From contig NC_134094.1 in the NCBI RefSeq assembly GCF_000715075.1, positions 81,793,120 through 81,857,119 of the forward strand: 64,000 bases of DNA, read 5' to 3'. The number at the start of each line of letters is the position of its first letter. Positions within the stretch are counted from its first letter, which is position 1. A program made the position numbers and the translations under genes. This stretch comes from Nicotiana tabacum. Lineage: Eukaryota; Streptophyta; Magnoliopsida; Solanales; Solanaceae. The notes below the pieces were generated by a model. The model had not been told where the DNA came from, searched no databases, and was given only the letters and a program-made list of their open reading frames with translations. This document shows positions 1-10,871 of this stretch, one piece after another.

Positions 1-2039
1 AGTATTATTAAGGGGCAAATTCCAAGTATGTTGGCTAAACTACTTTGATAGAATTTAATTCCATGATGCTCCCATAAGTTTCAAGTATGGTTGACTCAAA
101 TTCCTTATTCCCACGTTCCGAGTTGTTCCCAATAAATTTGATTGTCCAGAGTAAGCAAGTGTCGAGAATTATGTATTCAAGATGTGTTTCGAATGTTTCT
201 ATCACATTATGTTATCCTTCGGGAATGTTTTCAAGAATGATATGTGTTTTAAAATGTTATGGCTTGAGTCGTGTTTCAAATGAAAGTCCATTATGCTTAA
301 CTTGGAAAGAATACTCCACGCGTCTAAAACTCCAATTGCTTATATGTGAACCTAAAGTCTTGATTTGAATTGCCTTGTCTTTGATAATCTATAAGGATGT
401 TTGAAAGTGAAAGAAGTGGGTTGGATATATAAAGTGTTCCCAATGTACCAAGAATGAAAATTATACTTGTGGCCAATAGTGCCAAGGAAATGAAATGATG
501 TGAGAAAGGTTATGAAATGAACCTTGATTCAACTGTTCTAAATTGAGTTGGAAAATAGATGTGCCTAAAAGCTTATGTACTCAGGTCATGCCGAAATGTG
601 TCATTTTCAACTAATGCTATACTTTGTAAGTATTTCCAAAATGTTTTGAGCTCTAACATATTCATGAGTTGAAATTGTGTATTGCCCTTTTGGGAAAAAG
701 TATTTCAAGAATGAATGATGTGTTAAAGATTTTCTGTTGTGACTTAATTATGTTATCCCCTTTTTGGGATGAAAACCTTGCATGAAATCAATGTAATCAA
801 ACACTTATTTCTTATATGATGAAACCTTATGAACCTACACTTGCTAAGGCCAAACGTGCCAAACGGTTGATTGGAAGAAAACCCCTTGTACAAACTATTA
901 TCGTTTTGGAAATCTAGAGTTGTGGTATTGTGATTACACCTCCACCCGCATACAATGGGGAGAGGTGGCATGGCCGCTTTGTGCAGAGTTGTGGTAATGT
1001 GATTACACCTTCACCCGCATACATTGGTATGAGGCGGCAGGGCCGCTTTGTGTAGACTTTATGGTATTGTGATTACACCTCTACCCGCATATATTGGGGT
1101 GAGGCGGCAGGGCCTCTTTGTGTATAGTTTATGGTATTGTGATTACACCTCCACTCACATACATTGGGGTGAGGCGGTAGGGCCTCTTTGTGTAGAGTTG
1201 TGGTATTGTGATTACACCTCCACCCGCATACATTGGGGTGAGGCGACAGGGCCGCTTTGTGTAGAGTTTATAGTAATGTGGTTGCACCTCCACCCGCATA
1301 CATTGGGGTGAGGCGACATGGTCGCTCTGTGTAAAGGTGGGTAAGAGGATCCCCGACTTAAAATTTATAAATGTTGTTGGAAGCTCTTGATAAATTTGCT
1401 TTGACTTTAACATCTATCTGAACCCTTTATTTGTTACCATGATTCATCATATCCATGTTGTATTTCCAAGTCCTTGAATAGGTGTTTTGGTTTTCATACT
1501 AGTACTATTCCACATGTACTAATGCCCCTTTTGCCGGGGGCGCTACATCTTTAATGGATGGAGGTGGTTCATCAGTGGGTAGCTTTGGTCCTCATTAGCA
1601 GTCACTTTCTATTCAGCAGGTTTTGGTGAGCCCTACTTTATTCCAGGCCTTGTGTCATTTGCCGTTGTATTTTGAGCTTTGAGGTATAGTCAGGGCCTTG
1701 TCGCCGGCACTTCCATTCTTCTCTTCTGTTGTACTTAGAGGCTCCGTAGACAGGTTGTGAGTGGTGTTTGATGTTGGGAATTAAACTAGTAAGTGTTGGT
1801 ATTTGGTCAAACATGTTTTTCATCATATCTTTAAACTTGTAATATTGTGGAAATCATAAATGGATATCCTTTAGTAATGGAAAAAGAATGTGGAACACTT
1901 GACTCTTCGCATGTCTATCACTTGTACTGATTCTTATGTTGTTAATGGGTAAGGTTGGGTAGAAGGCATCTAGCAGGCTTGCTTAACCGGGGTATCTCGG
2001 TTGAGCGCCGATCGCGCTCTCCGAGGTCGGGGCATGACA
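1..2039 (+). mobile_element. 5' LTR (3' part only) of Tekay/Del-like chromovirus derivative
   Basis: Base 1 aligns with base 6486, and the two copies stay colinear to their shared ends (2039 and 8377, both ...GGGGCATGACA). A direct repeat flanking an interior with gag and chromodomain remnants makes these the two LTRs of one plus-strand element. The first ~1.2 kb of this LTR lies left of the window, so the left target duplication cannot be seen. The downstream primer site near 2040-2060 is degenerate: a weak resemblance to the tRNA-Met complement can be read but it is not clean. By eye the two LTRs differ at several percent of positions and in the copy number of a 69-bp repeat, so the insertion is not recent. 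The lineage call rests on the chromodomain-type remnant and the TGTAAGGCCCCG...CATGACA termini; it is an inference. Confidence 0.85.
917..1333 (+). repeat. 69-70 bp tandem repeat, 6 copies, inside 5' LTR
   Basis: Units start at about 917, 986, 1055, 1125, 1195 and 1264. Each reads roughly GAGTTGTGGTATTGTGATTA, then a run with CACCCGCATACATTGGGG, then GAGGCGGCAGGGCCGCTTTG. Units differ by a few substitutions (for example TTTATGG for TTGTGG). The same array in the 3' LTR has only four units. Open frames over this array on both strands are by-products of repeat periodicity and not genes. Confidence 0.95.
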
Positions 2040-2190
2040 AATAGTCATAGGCTCACAGTCACAATCTGCTGATATCTATAATGAGGAGGCTGCTTGGGCA
2101 TTTAGGAATTTCACCCTTCTTTGATACTCCAGATCATGCGATAGAGCTCAAGATAGAAAGCTAATTTTCTCATCATGTCTCATTTTCTAG

Positions 2191-2859
2191 ATGAGTAATC
2201 CACGAGTTCAAAGCAGCAATGAGGGAATAACCTTGCTATTGAATTTGGGGGAGATTGCACGAGAGTTCATCGGGAGAATGTGTCGAGTCGTGGAGGGATT
2301 GGAAGAACTTGTTTCTAGGGGAAATGTCCTTGTTCCTATCAATGTAACCGCACCACTGGATCATATGGTGAGAGCACCTAAGAAACAAAAGAGGGTTTTT
2401 GGTACCAATGAGCCAGATTGTTTGAGTTGTAAGAAGAGCCACTTGGGGAGATGATGGATGACACTGGAAATATTCTATAGTTGTGGAAAATGTGGGCACA
2501 TGAAGAACAAATGTCCTAGGTTGGGTACAGCTAGGCCGATTTTCCCGATATGCGGGCGGGAACATTTGGCGTCGTGTTGTGAGTATGATCACCAATGTGT
2601 TAGGGGTGGTAGATTTGGGCAATTCCAAAGGTCTGCATAATAATCCGGTACAGAGATTGTTACTCCTGCCATGAAGCCTTGGAAAAAGGATGAGTGGGAT
2701 GCTTATGATGTATGCAAAAAAGGTAAATATTAGGTTAGTGGGGCGAGTCAGTTTAGTGGACCTCATCCTCGTTGCGTGAAGTGTAGGAGATGTCATTCGG
2801 GGGTATGTCACTATGGTAGCAATGTATGTTACAGTCTTAAGTCAGGGGGCATCAGTTAA
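2191..2859 (+). pseudogene. gag nucleocapsid remnant with several degenerate zinc knuckles
   Basis: One reading frame runs from ATG 2191 to TAA 2857-2859, broken by in-frame stops at 2452-2454, 2638-2643 and about 2731-2733. It would encode the RNA-binding nucleocapsid part of retrotransposon Gag. Visible Cys/His clusters are CLSCKKSHLGR followed directly by a stop where the last Cys should be (about 2418-2454); YSCGKCGHMKNKC, whose first Cys position is Phe (about 2470-2512); ICGREHLASCC (about 2551-2580); and CVKCRRCHSGVC (about 2773-2808). The CxxC-x3-H-x-G-x-C pattern next to a CCHC knuckle is typical of Del/Tekay chromovirus Gag. The upstream capsid-like part (2191-2400) is too short for a complete capsid domain. 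It is non-functional as it stands. Confidence 0.65.
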
Positions 2860-4560
2860 GGTACTGCCCCATCAATCTAAAGTTACCAAGTATGTCACTC
2901 CTTAGTACATCATTCTGAACACTACATACTTTTCCTTCTTGTATATGTTCATCTATATTGAGAGCCTGCATAGATATGGTCTTAACAAGAATCTGAATCA
3001 CAAAACATTGCATGTATCCACTCATTGAACGAGACTCATTATTTGTGAATCCTCTTTATGACCATTATCTTACTTACAACCTCTTGAGGAATTAAGTTCT
3101 ATAATGATTTCTTTGAATTGAGTCACAACTCTAGGTTAATAATTCCCACTTTCTTCCCCAAATTCTCAACAAAGTACTATACCTGATGAATTTCTTATAG
3201 AACCTTCTGATTCAAATGGATAGCATCTGCTCACTTGTGCTTATGCATGCACCATCATAATGTTTACCTACGTGGTATCAAATCTAATGTAAAGCAGCCT
3301 AGTTTTAAGGTCCTTCTTGAGCCACTCTCCCTTCCTGTGTATGTGGCTCATATGGTTTGAACAATCACTCTACTCCCTTTGTGAACATTATCTTAAACCC
3401 CCTTCACTATTTAGTAACATAAGAGTATATCTCAGCACCTATCATATGTGTACATGTCAATCGAAATGGTCACTTGTTTGCATGAAGTCTCTCTGAAATT
3501 TGAGATCATCACACCTCCATCATTGGAAGATCATGTGTCGCCCATCTTAGTATAACTTTCGTGTCCACTTAGGACATTCCGCAGTAAGTAGCTCACTTTG
3601 TTCCTAGTATTGTAGTTGCCCATGGCGTGTCCTTGTATTGTAGTTTGGGAGTTAATATAGTAGAAACATGTCCAGCTCATAACAAATGTTCATTTTCTCT
3701 TTACACCTCTAAACATGTATTAACTATGTTCCTTAGTTAGTGAATTCATTGTGCTAGTTTCCTGACATTTGTTGGATAAACATGAGGGATCACATCCTTC
3801 CATATGTTGCTGTAACACTTCTTTTTTCATAAGGGTCCTTAATAGGCTCTCCGTCAAGACCAAATGCTCATTTGGGGTTATCATAACATCACGTCTGCTT
3901 CTCATGTTTTCCTATCTTTCATTAGCATCTGGGTACTTTTCAGGTCATAAAATCCATGGCGAACTCATTATGAACATCTCTATACCTTCCATGATTACTT
4001 TATAGTATCTCCGTGGGTTCCGTTATCTTTAAACACTCGACTTCTAGAATCATTGACTATGTCATAGTCATGTGCGGAGAATTTACTATCCTTAATGTTC
4101 CACATCCCTGGGTGGATAGGAGTTAATTGTCTTTCTCCCCGGAGCATCATATCACCCATTAGAACCTTTTTAACCAATGATGTCATTATGATGATTAACC
4201 ATGTCAGCGCTATTGGTAGTAACCTTTATGTCTCTTAGGATATAATCTCCTAAAATTCCCCTCTCAGTACATTGATGGATTCTTGAATAACTCCAATCCA
4301 ATATCGAACCTCGTTGTTCCTGTTTGTAGTAAATCTATCAAGAGTTGTAGGTTCAAACATGTCAAATAATAAGCATCATTCCATGATCGAACATATTGGG
4401 TAGGAACTGTATAGTCATATTCATTTTAGCACATCATAGAATAATTGTTGAAAGTCGCCAAAGGTTTAGTTTGGGTTTTCAGCATAGAGATTTAGAGTGG
4501 AAGGAAGTGAACGGGTTATTCTCAAGATTTTCATCATGAAGATATTATATGAATTGCTAA
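2860..4560. other. interior of chromovirus derivative with no recognisable coding
   Basis: About 1.7 kb between the gag remnant and the chromodomain remnant, where protease, reverse transcriptase, RNase H and most of integrase would lie in an autonomous element. I see no catalytic motif (no aspartic protease DTG/DSG, no YxDD, no integrase HHCC or DDE) on either strand. Only short open frames occur. The stretch could be an unrelated insertion or strongly decayed pol. I found no clear terminal repeats inside it. Confidence 0.5.
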
Positions 4561-4890
4561 TAAAGGTAAAAAAAAAAGGTGTAGTACACATTGGGCCTTA
4601 TGGAATCTTGAGGGAAATAGGCCGAGCTATGCGTATGATGTCGCCCATCGTTGTTCTCCATGCACCTAGTGTTTCATGTGTCTATGCTCGAAAGGGTAGT
4701 TGGGAATCGTTTGTCTATCGTTCTGGTGGAAGCTATGGAAGGTAAAGTTAATAGGTAATTGTCTTATGAGAGGTACCTAATTGTCATTTTTGTTAGATAA
4801 GTCTGAAAGTTGAGATTGCCTCTGTCAATGTGCTATGGCCAAGTCTGTGAGTCAAGGAGGTCACCTCGAAGGCCGAGAGTGTTGTGGAAA
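4560..4890 (+). pseudogene. integrase C-terminus and chromodomain remnant
   Basis: An open stretch carries the string HIGPYGILREIGRA (about 4587-4630), which resembles the IGPYEILRRIG motif that ends chromovirus integrase. Further on in shifted frames come pieces resembling a post-integrase linker, and at about 4808-4885 a VASVxVLW-like and VTSKAE-like string placed where the chromodomain (a module that steers integration to heterochromatin) sits in Del/Tekay elements. Several frameshifts and stops separate these pieces, so no protein can be made. This is recognition by eye of decayed sequence; a profile search with the CHROMO model would settle it. Confidence 0.55.
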
Positions 4891-5255
4891 TAATATATTC
4901 TAACTTGTTTGTATAGCCAAATGGTAGTGGTTTGAAAGGTACATTCTATGTGTTATGACTTAAAATATGTACAGTTCATGTCAGGATACCACTGTAGATG
5001 GTGTAAAGCATGTAATATTAATATTATTGTCATTGATATATACTGTAATGTTTTGTTGCGTTATGGAGGTGTTGTTAGGGTGGTTTTGGTGTTACTCTGG
5101 CAGGTGGATGGGCCTAATTACAGGGGAGACTCTGCCGAAATTTCTGAAAAATTTGGGAGTTAGTCAAATTTGGGGGCTTGAAATGTTTGAAAGAAGAGTC
5201 GAGTTATGTTACGTGTTCGGTGCGGACTCTATTCCTCATTAGAGGACGAATGATC

Positions 5256-5270
5256 CTAAGCGAGGGAGAA
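5256..5270 (+). promoter_or_regulatory. polypurine tract before 3' LTR
   Basis: The purine-rich string AGCGAGGGAGAA lies directly against the LTR start TGTAAGGCCCCG at 5271. It follows a GAGGACGAATGATCC segment, a layout common just upstream of Del/Tekay 3' LTRs. It would prime plus-strand DNA synthesis in reverse transcription. Confidence 0.7.
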
Positions 5271-5618
5271 TGTAAGGCCCCGTAAAAAGTTTCTAATGAC
5301 TTAAGATTTTAAAAATTGCCAGCGGTATTTGGGAATAATGTTTTTGAGTATTAAAGGAGACCTATGGGATAGAGCTACATCATTTTGAAATGAAAATGTA
5401 TGTTTAAGGTGTGTTGGAACGCACTAAGAAGTTTTGTGAATGGCAAGAATTTGTGTGGAATAAGTTGGATACATTGAGTGGAAAGTATGTCTCAATTAGC
5501 ATCGGACCCGACTTCAAACAAATGCCACTCCAAAAATATAATGACTTAGGTGGTGATATACCTATCAAACTAAAGCCCTTTGAGTTTAGTTTCCAATGCA
5601 TCAAACCGTTAGTCATTT

Positions 5619-5620
<2 letters not shown>

Positions 5621-5674
<54 letters not shown>
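5621..5674. repeat. (TA)n microsatellite, 27 units
   Basis: Uninterrupted alternating TA from 5621 to 5674 inside the 3' LTR. The corresponding part of the 5' LTR is outside the window. The reading frames with YIYIYI runs over it are artefacts of the repeat. Confidence 0.97.
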
Positions 5675-5677
<3 letters not shown>

Positions 5678-5704
5678 GGTTATGGCCATTTTACCAGACC
5701 TATG

Positions 5705-5810
5705 CCATATGCGCGCCCAGATGCGCGGCCATGCATATAAGGGGGGTTTCTACCTCGTGTGCGCGGCCAGATGCGCGATCACTTGCCCAGGTGCGCGGAC
5801 GCGCATATAG
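5705..5810. repeat. GC-rich palindromic word cluster in LTR
   Basis: A short island of GCGCGCCC, ATGCGCGGCC, GCGCGGCC and GCGGACGCGC words in otherwise AT-rich LTR, just upstream of the candidate TATA box. Comparable islands with different core words occur in the other long LTRs of this window. Confidence 0.7.
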
Positions 5811-5816
5811 GAGCCC

Positions 5817-5824
5817 TATAAATA
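5817..5824 (+). promoter_or_regulatory. candidate TATA box of LTR promoter
   Basis: TATAAATA in the context GAGCCCTATAAATACCCC, about 550 bp from the LTR start and just after the GC-rich island. A C-rich flank on both sides is usual for plant TATA boxes. The transcription start is not determined; this is a motif-based call. Confidence 0.6.
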
Positions 5825-7403
5825 CCCCCAAGGCCGGGTAGAGAGAGAGGCTAAGTCATTTCTTTGAGCTAGGGCTTGCATATCAAGGGGAATTCGTCCA
5901 ACACTTCCCTCCCATGTACCAAGGTAATATTTTTGGAGTAATTTTGAGTTGATTACTACTCCTAAACACTTATATTAACTAGGATTAATCCTGAAGATCC
6001 ATAGATTTCCATGCAAATCCCCAAATTGGTCAAGAACACTATAAGTTGGGATTTTCAAGAGTCTCACTACAAGAGGTAAGTCCATCATCTCTAACTAATT
6101 CATGGTGATTATTTATGTATGAAATATGTGTTAGGACTCGTGGGATGGTGAGTGGAAGCCACATGTGCCTAACCTTGGTTGTGTTGGTGTTGTAGAGATT
6201 GTAAAATGGTTTAATTGAGGAGATTGATGGTTTGGGAGTGAATTGTTAGGCATGCATGTGCTAATGGAAGTTGTGGATGGCCTAGAGGTGACTGTGAAGT
6301 GAATCATTGGTGTGGAAGGTGGTTCTTAGGTGAAGAAATTCCGTTGAAGGAGGTTGTAGAAAGATATGCACATTAGATATTTGGTAAAAAGTCTAAATGT
6401 CTTAAAGTATAGAAATCTTGCTAATATTGGTGTAATTGTGTTGCATTGTTGTAGATTGAAGTTGTTTAGTGTGGTGGAACGTCATAGTATTATTAAGGGG
6501 CGAATTTCAGGTATGTAGGCTAAACTACTTTGATAGAATTTAATTCCATGATGCTCCCATAAGTTTCAAGTATGGTTGGCTTAAGTTCCTTATTCCCATG
6601 ATACGAGTTGTTCCCAATAAATTCGATTGTCTCAAGTAAGCAAGTGTCGAGAATTATGTATTCAAGATGTGTTTCGAATGTTCCTATCACATTATGTTAT
6701 CTTTCGGGAATGTGTTCAAGAATGATATGTGTTTTAAAATGTTACGTCTTGAGTCGTGTTTCAAATGAAAGTCCATTATGCTTAACTTAGAAAGAATACT
6801 CCATGCGCCTAAAACTCCAATTGCTTATATGTGTACCTAAAGTCTTGATTTGAAATGTCTTGTTTTTTTATAATCTATAAGGATGCTTGAAAGTTAAAGA
6901 AGTGGGTTGGAGATATAAAGTGTGGCCAATGTGCCAAGAATGAAAATTATACTTGTGGCCAATAGTGCCAAGGAAATGAAATGATGTGAGAAAGGTAATG
7001 AAATGAGTCTTGATTCAACTTTTCCAAATTGACTTGGAAAATAGATGTGCTTAAAAGCTTATGTACTCAGGTCATGCCCAAATGTGGTTGTTTTAACTAA
7101 TGCTATGCTTTGTAAGTATTTCCAAAGTGTTTTGAGCTCTTATATATTCATGAGTTGAAATTGTGTATTGCCCTTTTGGGAAAAAGTATTTCAAGAATGA
7201 ATGATGTGTTAAAGATTTTCAATTGTGACCTAATTATGTTATACCCCTTTTTTGGAAGAAAACCTTGTATGAAATCAATGTAATCAAACACTAATTTCTC
7301 ATATGATGAAACCTTATGAACCTACTCTTGCTAAGGCCAAACGTGCCAAACAGTTGATTGGAAGAGAACCCTTTGTACAAACTATTATCATTTTTGAATT
7401 CTA

Positions 7404-7684
7404 GAGTTGTGGTATTGTGATTTCACCTCCACCCGTATACATTGGGCTGAGGCGGTAGGGCCACTTTGTGAAGAGTTGTGTTATTGTGATTACACCTCCA
7501 CCTGTATTCATTGGGGTGAGGCGGAAGGGTCGCTTTGTGTAAAGTTTATGGCATTGTGATTACACCTCTACACGCATACATTGGGGTGAGGCGGCAGGGC
7601 CGCTTTGTGTAGAGTTTATGGTATTGTGATTGCACCTTCACCCGCATACATTGGGGTGAGGCGGAAGGGCTGCTTTGTGTAAAG
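7404..7684 (+). repeat. 69-70 bp tandem repeat, 4 copies, inside 3' LTR
   Basis: The same unit as at 917-1333, starting at about 7404, 7474, 7544 and 7613. Two units fewer than in the partner LTR, showing expansion or contraction after insertion. Confidence 0.93.
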
Positions 7685-8377
7685 GTGGGTACAGAGGATC
7701 CCCGACTTAAAATTTATAAATGTTGTTGGAAGCTCTTGATAAATTTGCTTTGACTTAAATGACTATCTAAGTCCTTTATTTGTTACCATGATTCATCATA
7801 TCCATGTTGTATTTCCAAGTCCTTGAATAGGTGTTTTGGTTTTCATACTAGTACTATTCCACATGTTCTAACGTCCTTTTTGGCGGGGGCGCTGCATCTT
7901 TAATGGATGCAGGTGGTTCATCAGCGGGCAGCTTTGGTCCTATTTAACAGTCACTCGGTTTTGGTGAGCCCTACTTTGTTTCGGGCCTTATGTCATTTGA
8001 TGTTGTATTTTGAGCTTTGAGGTATAGCCAGGACCTTGTTGCCGGCACTTTCATTCTTCTCTTCTGTTATACTTAGAAGCTCCGTAGACAGGTTGTGGGT
8101 GGTGTTTGATGTTGGGAATTAAACTAGTAAGTGTTGGTATTTGGGCAAACACGTTTTTAATCATATCTATAAACTTGTAATATTGTGGAAATCATAAATG
8201 GATATCCTTTAGTAATGGAAAAAGAATGTGGAACACTTGACTCTTCTCATGTCTATCACTTGTACTGATTCTTGTATTGTTAATGGGCAAGGTTGGGTAG
8301 AAGGCATCTAGCAGGCTTGCTTAACCGGGGTATCTCTGTTGAGCGCCGGTCACGCTCCCCGAGGTCGGGGCATGACA

Positions 8378-10059
8378 TCACCCATAGCGTGTGGCTATCA
8401 CAATAATTCAGGCAACTAGTGACTCAACCAAGTTTAAATAAGATACTCAATGATCCAGGAACCTTTCACATGATCTCATCCAGTAGAAAATCAAAATACA
8501 CAGCATGCTCCTCACGTTGGTAGGAAATATCCATCTCAAACCGTGGTAGAAACCATCAAGAATACTTTGAAATCCATTTGCACATAACTAAGCTATCAGA
8601 ACTTAATTCCTTTAACTTGACCAAGCCACGCAGATCACAAACCCAAGAATATTGCCACCAAAACATCTGTAGAGCCTCACTACATCATAATTACCCCCAT
8701 AAATACCACAAGCAAGACACCCACTCTGAAAAGACCTTATGTGTATTTAAAATTATTCTTTTTACCTTTCTTATACTGAAATGTAGAATTCATAGTCATA
8801 CAGAATTACCGCAAGTCCCGGCACCATCCAATGTATATAACTGATTCTAGCGATGTACAAATCCGAAAAATTTTCAATTGCCACATATACATTTTGAATC
8901 CATTAGAACTCTCTCGAGAGTCATCCACTCTACTCAAATATCAATTGCATCGCCCAAGCGACCAAACGACTTGTGCCCCATTAGCACAACAACACCTAAA
9001 GAAGTAAATCCCACCTTAACGCAACCGATCAATTTCATACTCCATGCGCACTACATCCTTTACAAATAAAAACTTAATAATTCCATGATTTTCATATACT
9101 CATAAAGTGCAACATAACTCGTATCCAGAAATTACTTTACTCGAGTCATCCTCGGTCTCAACCTCTGCAAGTCATAACTAATCCACAAGTATGCCTCAGA
9201 CCAAAAACTAATATTTACCACTTAACCATGAGATCAAATCATCAATAGCAGGCTCCCCCACTTGGCTCAAAGCCATAGGGTAAAATATTTGATAACTCAC
9301 AAAACCCATACTCTATTACTGCCATAATCCCGCACCGAAATTCAACTAAATCCTTCATAAGCTCATGTGACACACGCCATATAATACCTCAAATCATCTG
9401 CTAAGCACATATTCATCCTCGTGACGGTCAGGTCAACTTTCTCAACCAATTCAAATTCAAATCTCAACACATATAACCCGCTGGTAGAAAATAATTCTCC
9501 ACACAATATTATAGGGATCACACATCCGTAAATTATCCCACAGGTGATAACCCGTCTGCTTAGCCTCAAACTGGCATCTTTCTATACCATTTTACAGCCA
9601 CATCATACTCATCATAACGCCATCCAACCACTGACCGAGCCACCAGTCCTACTCATAGAGACACCACTGGACATAGAAGTCTAAAGGTATAGGCTCACAC
9701 AACTGCAACTACTGAGCTTAAGTTGTGGTCCAAACCTGGCCTCAAGTCCTCCAAACAGACCCATCACCAAAACACAGAAAACACCTCTCGTACTTTGTTT
9801 ATAAAATCACAAGCCGTCGATGCACAGCTGATACCGAGCATTCAGATACGCATACAAGAGAGTGGAAGAAATTTCAAAGCCATACACTGCAAGCTGAATC
9901 AATGTCGCATGATAAGGAAAGAAAGATGGCAAGTTTATCCTAAATGCCCTGTAGCCCCTCGAAGATAAGTATAGACGTCATCATACCGATCCGCAAGACT
10001 CTACTAGACACTTGATCATGACTCATATAACCTATGAACCTAGGGCTCTAATACCCATC
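8378..10059 (-). mobile_element. non-coding interior of minus-strand LTR element (LARD-like)
   Basis: This segment lies between the end of the plus-strand element (8377) and the LTR that starts at 10060. Its right end carries a primer site for the minus-strand element, so it is the beginning of that element's interior. A gag gene would be expected here, yet neither strand has more than short unrelated open frames and I see no gag or pol motif. This fits a large non-autonomous derivative whose interior does not code. The rest of the interior and the partner LTR are missing, probably removed or displaced by the plus-strand element at 8377. Confidence 0.6.
10043..10059 (-). promoter_or_regulatory. 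primer binding site (tRNA-Met type), minus strand
   Basis: Read on the minus strand, directly after the LTR end GGGTCGTGACA, the sequence is GATGGGTATTAGAGCC. It differs at two positions from the TGGTATCAGAGC core complementary to initiator tRNA-Met that most plant LTR retrotransposons use. Its place fixes the sense strand of the 10060 LTR family as minus here and orients every related LTR in the window. Confidence 0.8.
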
Positions 10060-10659
10060 TGTCACGACCCAAAATCCGACCAGTCGTGATGGCACCTAAC
10101 CCAACCCATTAGGTAAGCCATTTAACTACACTCCACTTTAATTAGATTTATCAAGGAAAATAAATGATAAAATAACTAAACCTTTCTACTTTTCCCAAGG
10201 ATTGGTAGTACAAATCATGAGCATCTAATATTTAGAATTTTTTTTTCAAAATTGGAAAGAAATAAAATACATCATCTGTTGAAATATACGAGAACAGATT
10301 AAAGATTCTAAAGCTACAAAGAACAAGTGGCAGTTATAACCGGAATGCAGGTACATCTTCCCACGTACAACGACTCCTGCTCCAAAATCTACACGCAAGG
10401 TGCAGAAGTGTAGTATGAGTACAACTGACCCCATATACCCAGTAAGTATATTGTCTAACCTCGTCGAAGTAGTGACAAGAATTTTTAATTAAAAGATTCT
10501 CACCGTTATAACATGTACAACAGACTAGTAATAGAAACAGTTATAGAGCATAACAGATAAGGTTACAATAAAACAGCTATGCGAGGCAGTAAATGATTAC
10601 TAGGAGAAGTCACAGCAGTAAATTCATAATTTTCCCTGGTGTGAGAAATATATTCAAGA

Positions 10660-10795
10660 TATCACATCGAATGACACGGTAACACCTTTGTGCATTTATC
10701 TCATTAAATTCATAACTTTCCTGGCGTGAGGAATATATTCAAGATATCAAATTAAATGGCACGGTAATACCTTAGTGCACTTATCTCATTCTCAC

Positions 10796-10871
<76 letters not shown>

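Larger units (their letters stand above)
5271..8377 (+). mobile_element. complete 3' LTR (3.1 kb) of Tekay/Del-like chromovirus derivative
   Basis: Starts TGTAAGGCCCCG directly after a polypurine tract and ends GGGGCATGACA, keeping the TG...CA termini. Its part from 6486 onward matches 1-2039. From the 5' side it contains a TA microsatellite (5621-5674), a GC-rich segment rich in GCGCGG and GCGCGC words (5705-5810), a candidate TATA box (5817-5824), and a four-unit 69-bp array (7404-7684). At 3.1 kb it is long for an LTR but in the range of plant Del/Tekay elements. Internal reading frames are not genes. Confidence 0.85.

Noticed and set aside
1048..1413. Open frames on both strands over the 69-bp array
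   Set aside because: They follow the repeat periodicity (69 is a multiple of 3) and have no domain; a repeat without stop codons in a frame always gives this.
2236..2811. 191-codon minus-strand frame opposite the gag remnant
   Set aside because: Shadow of the gag frame: the plus strand has knuckle motifs and the minus-strand protein shows none.
5411..5841. Frames with long YIYIYI runs (also at 14942-15174)
   Set aside because: Translation of pure TA microsatellite, no gene.
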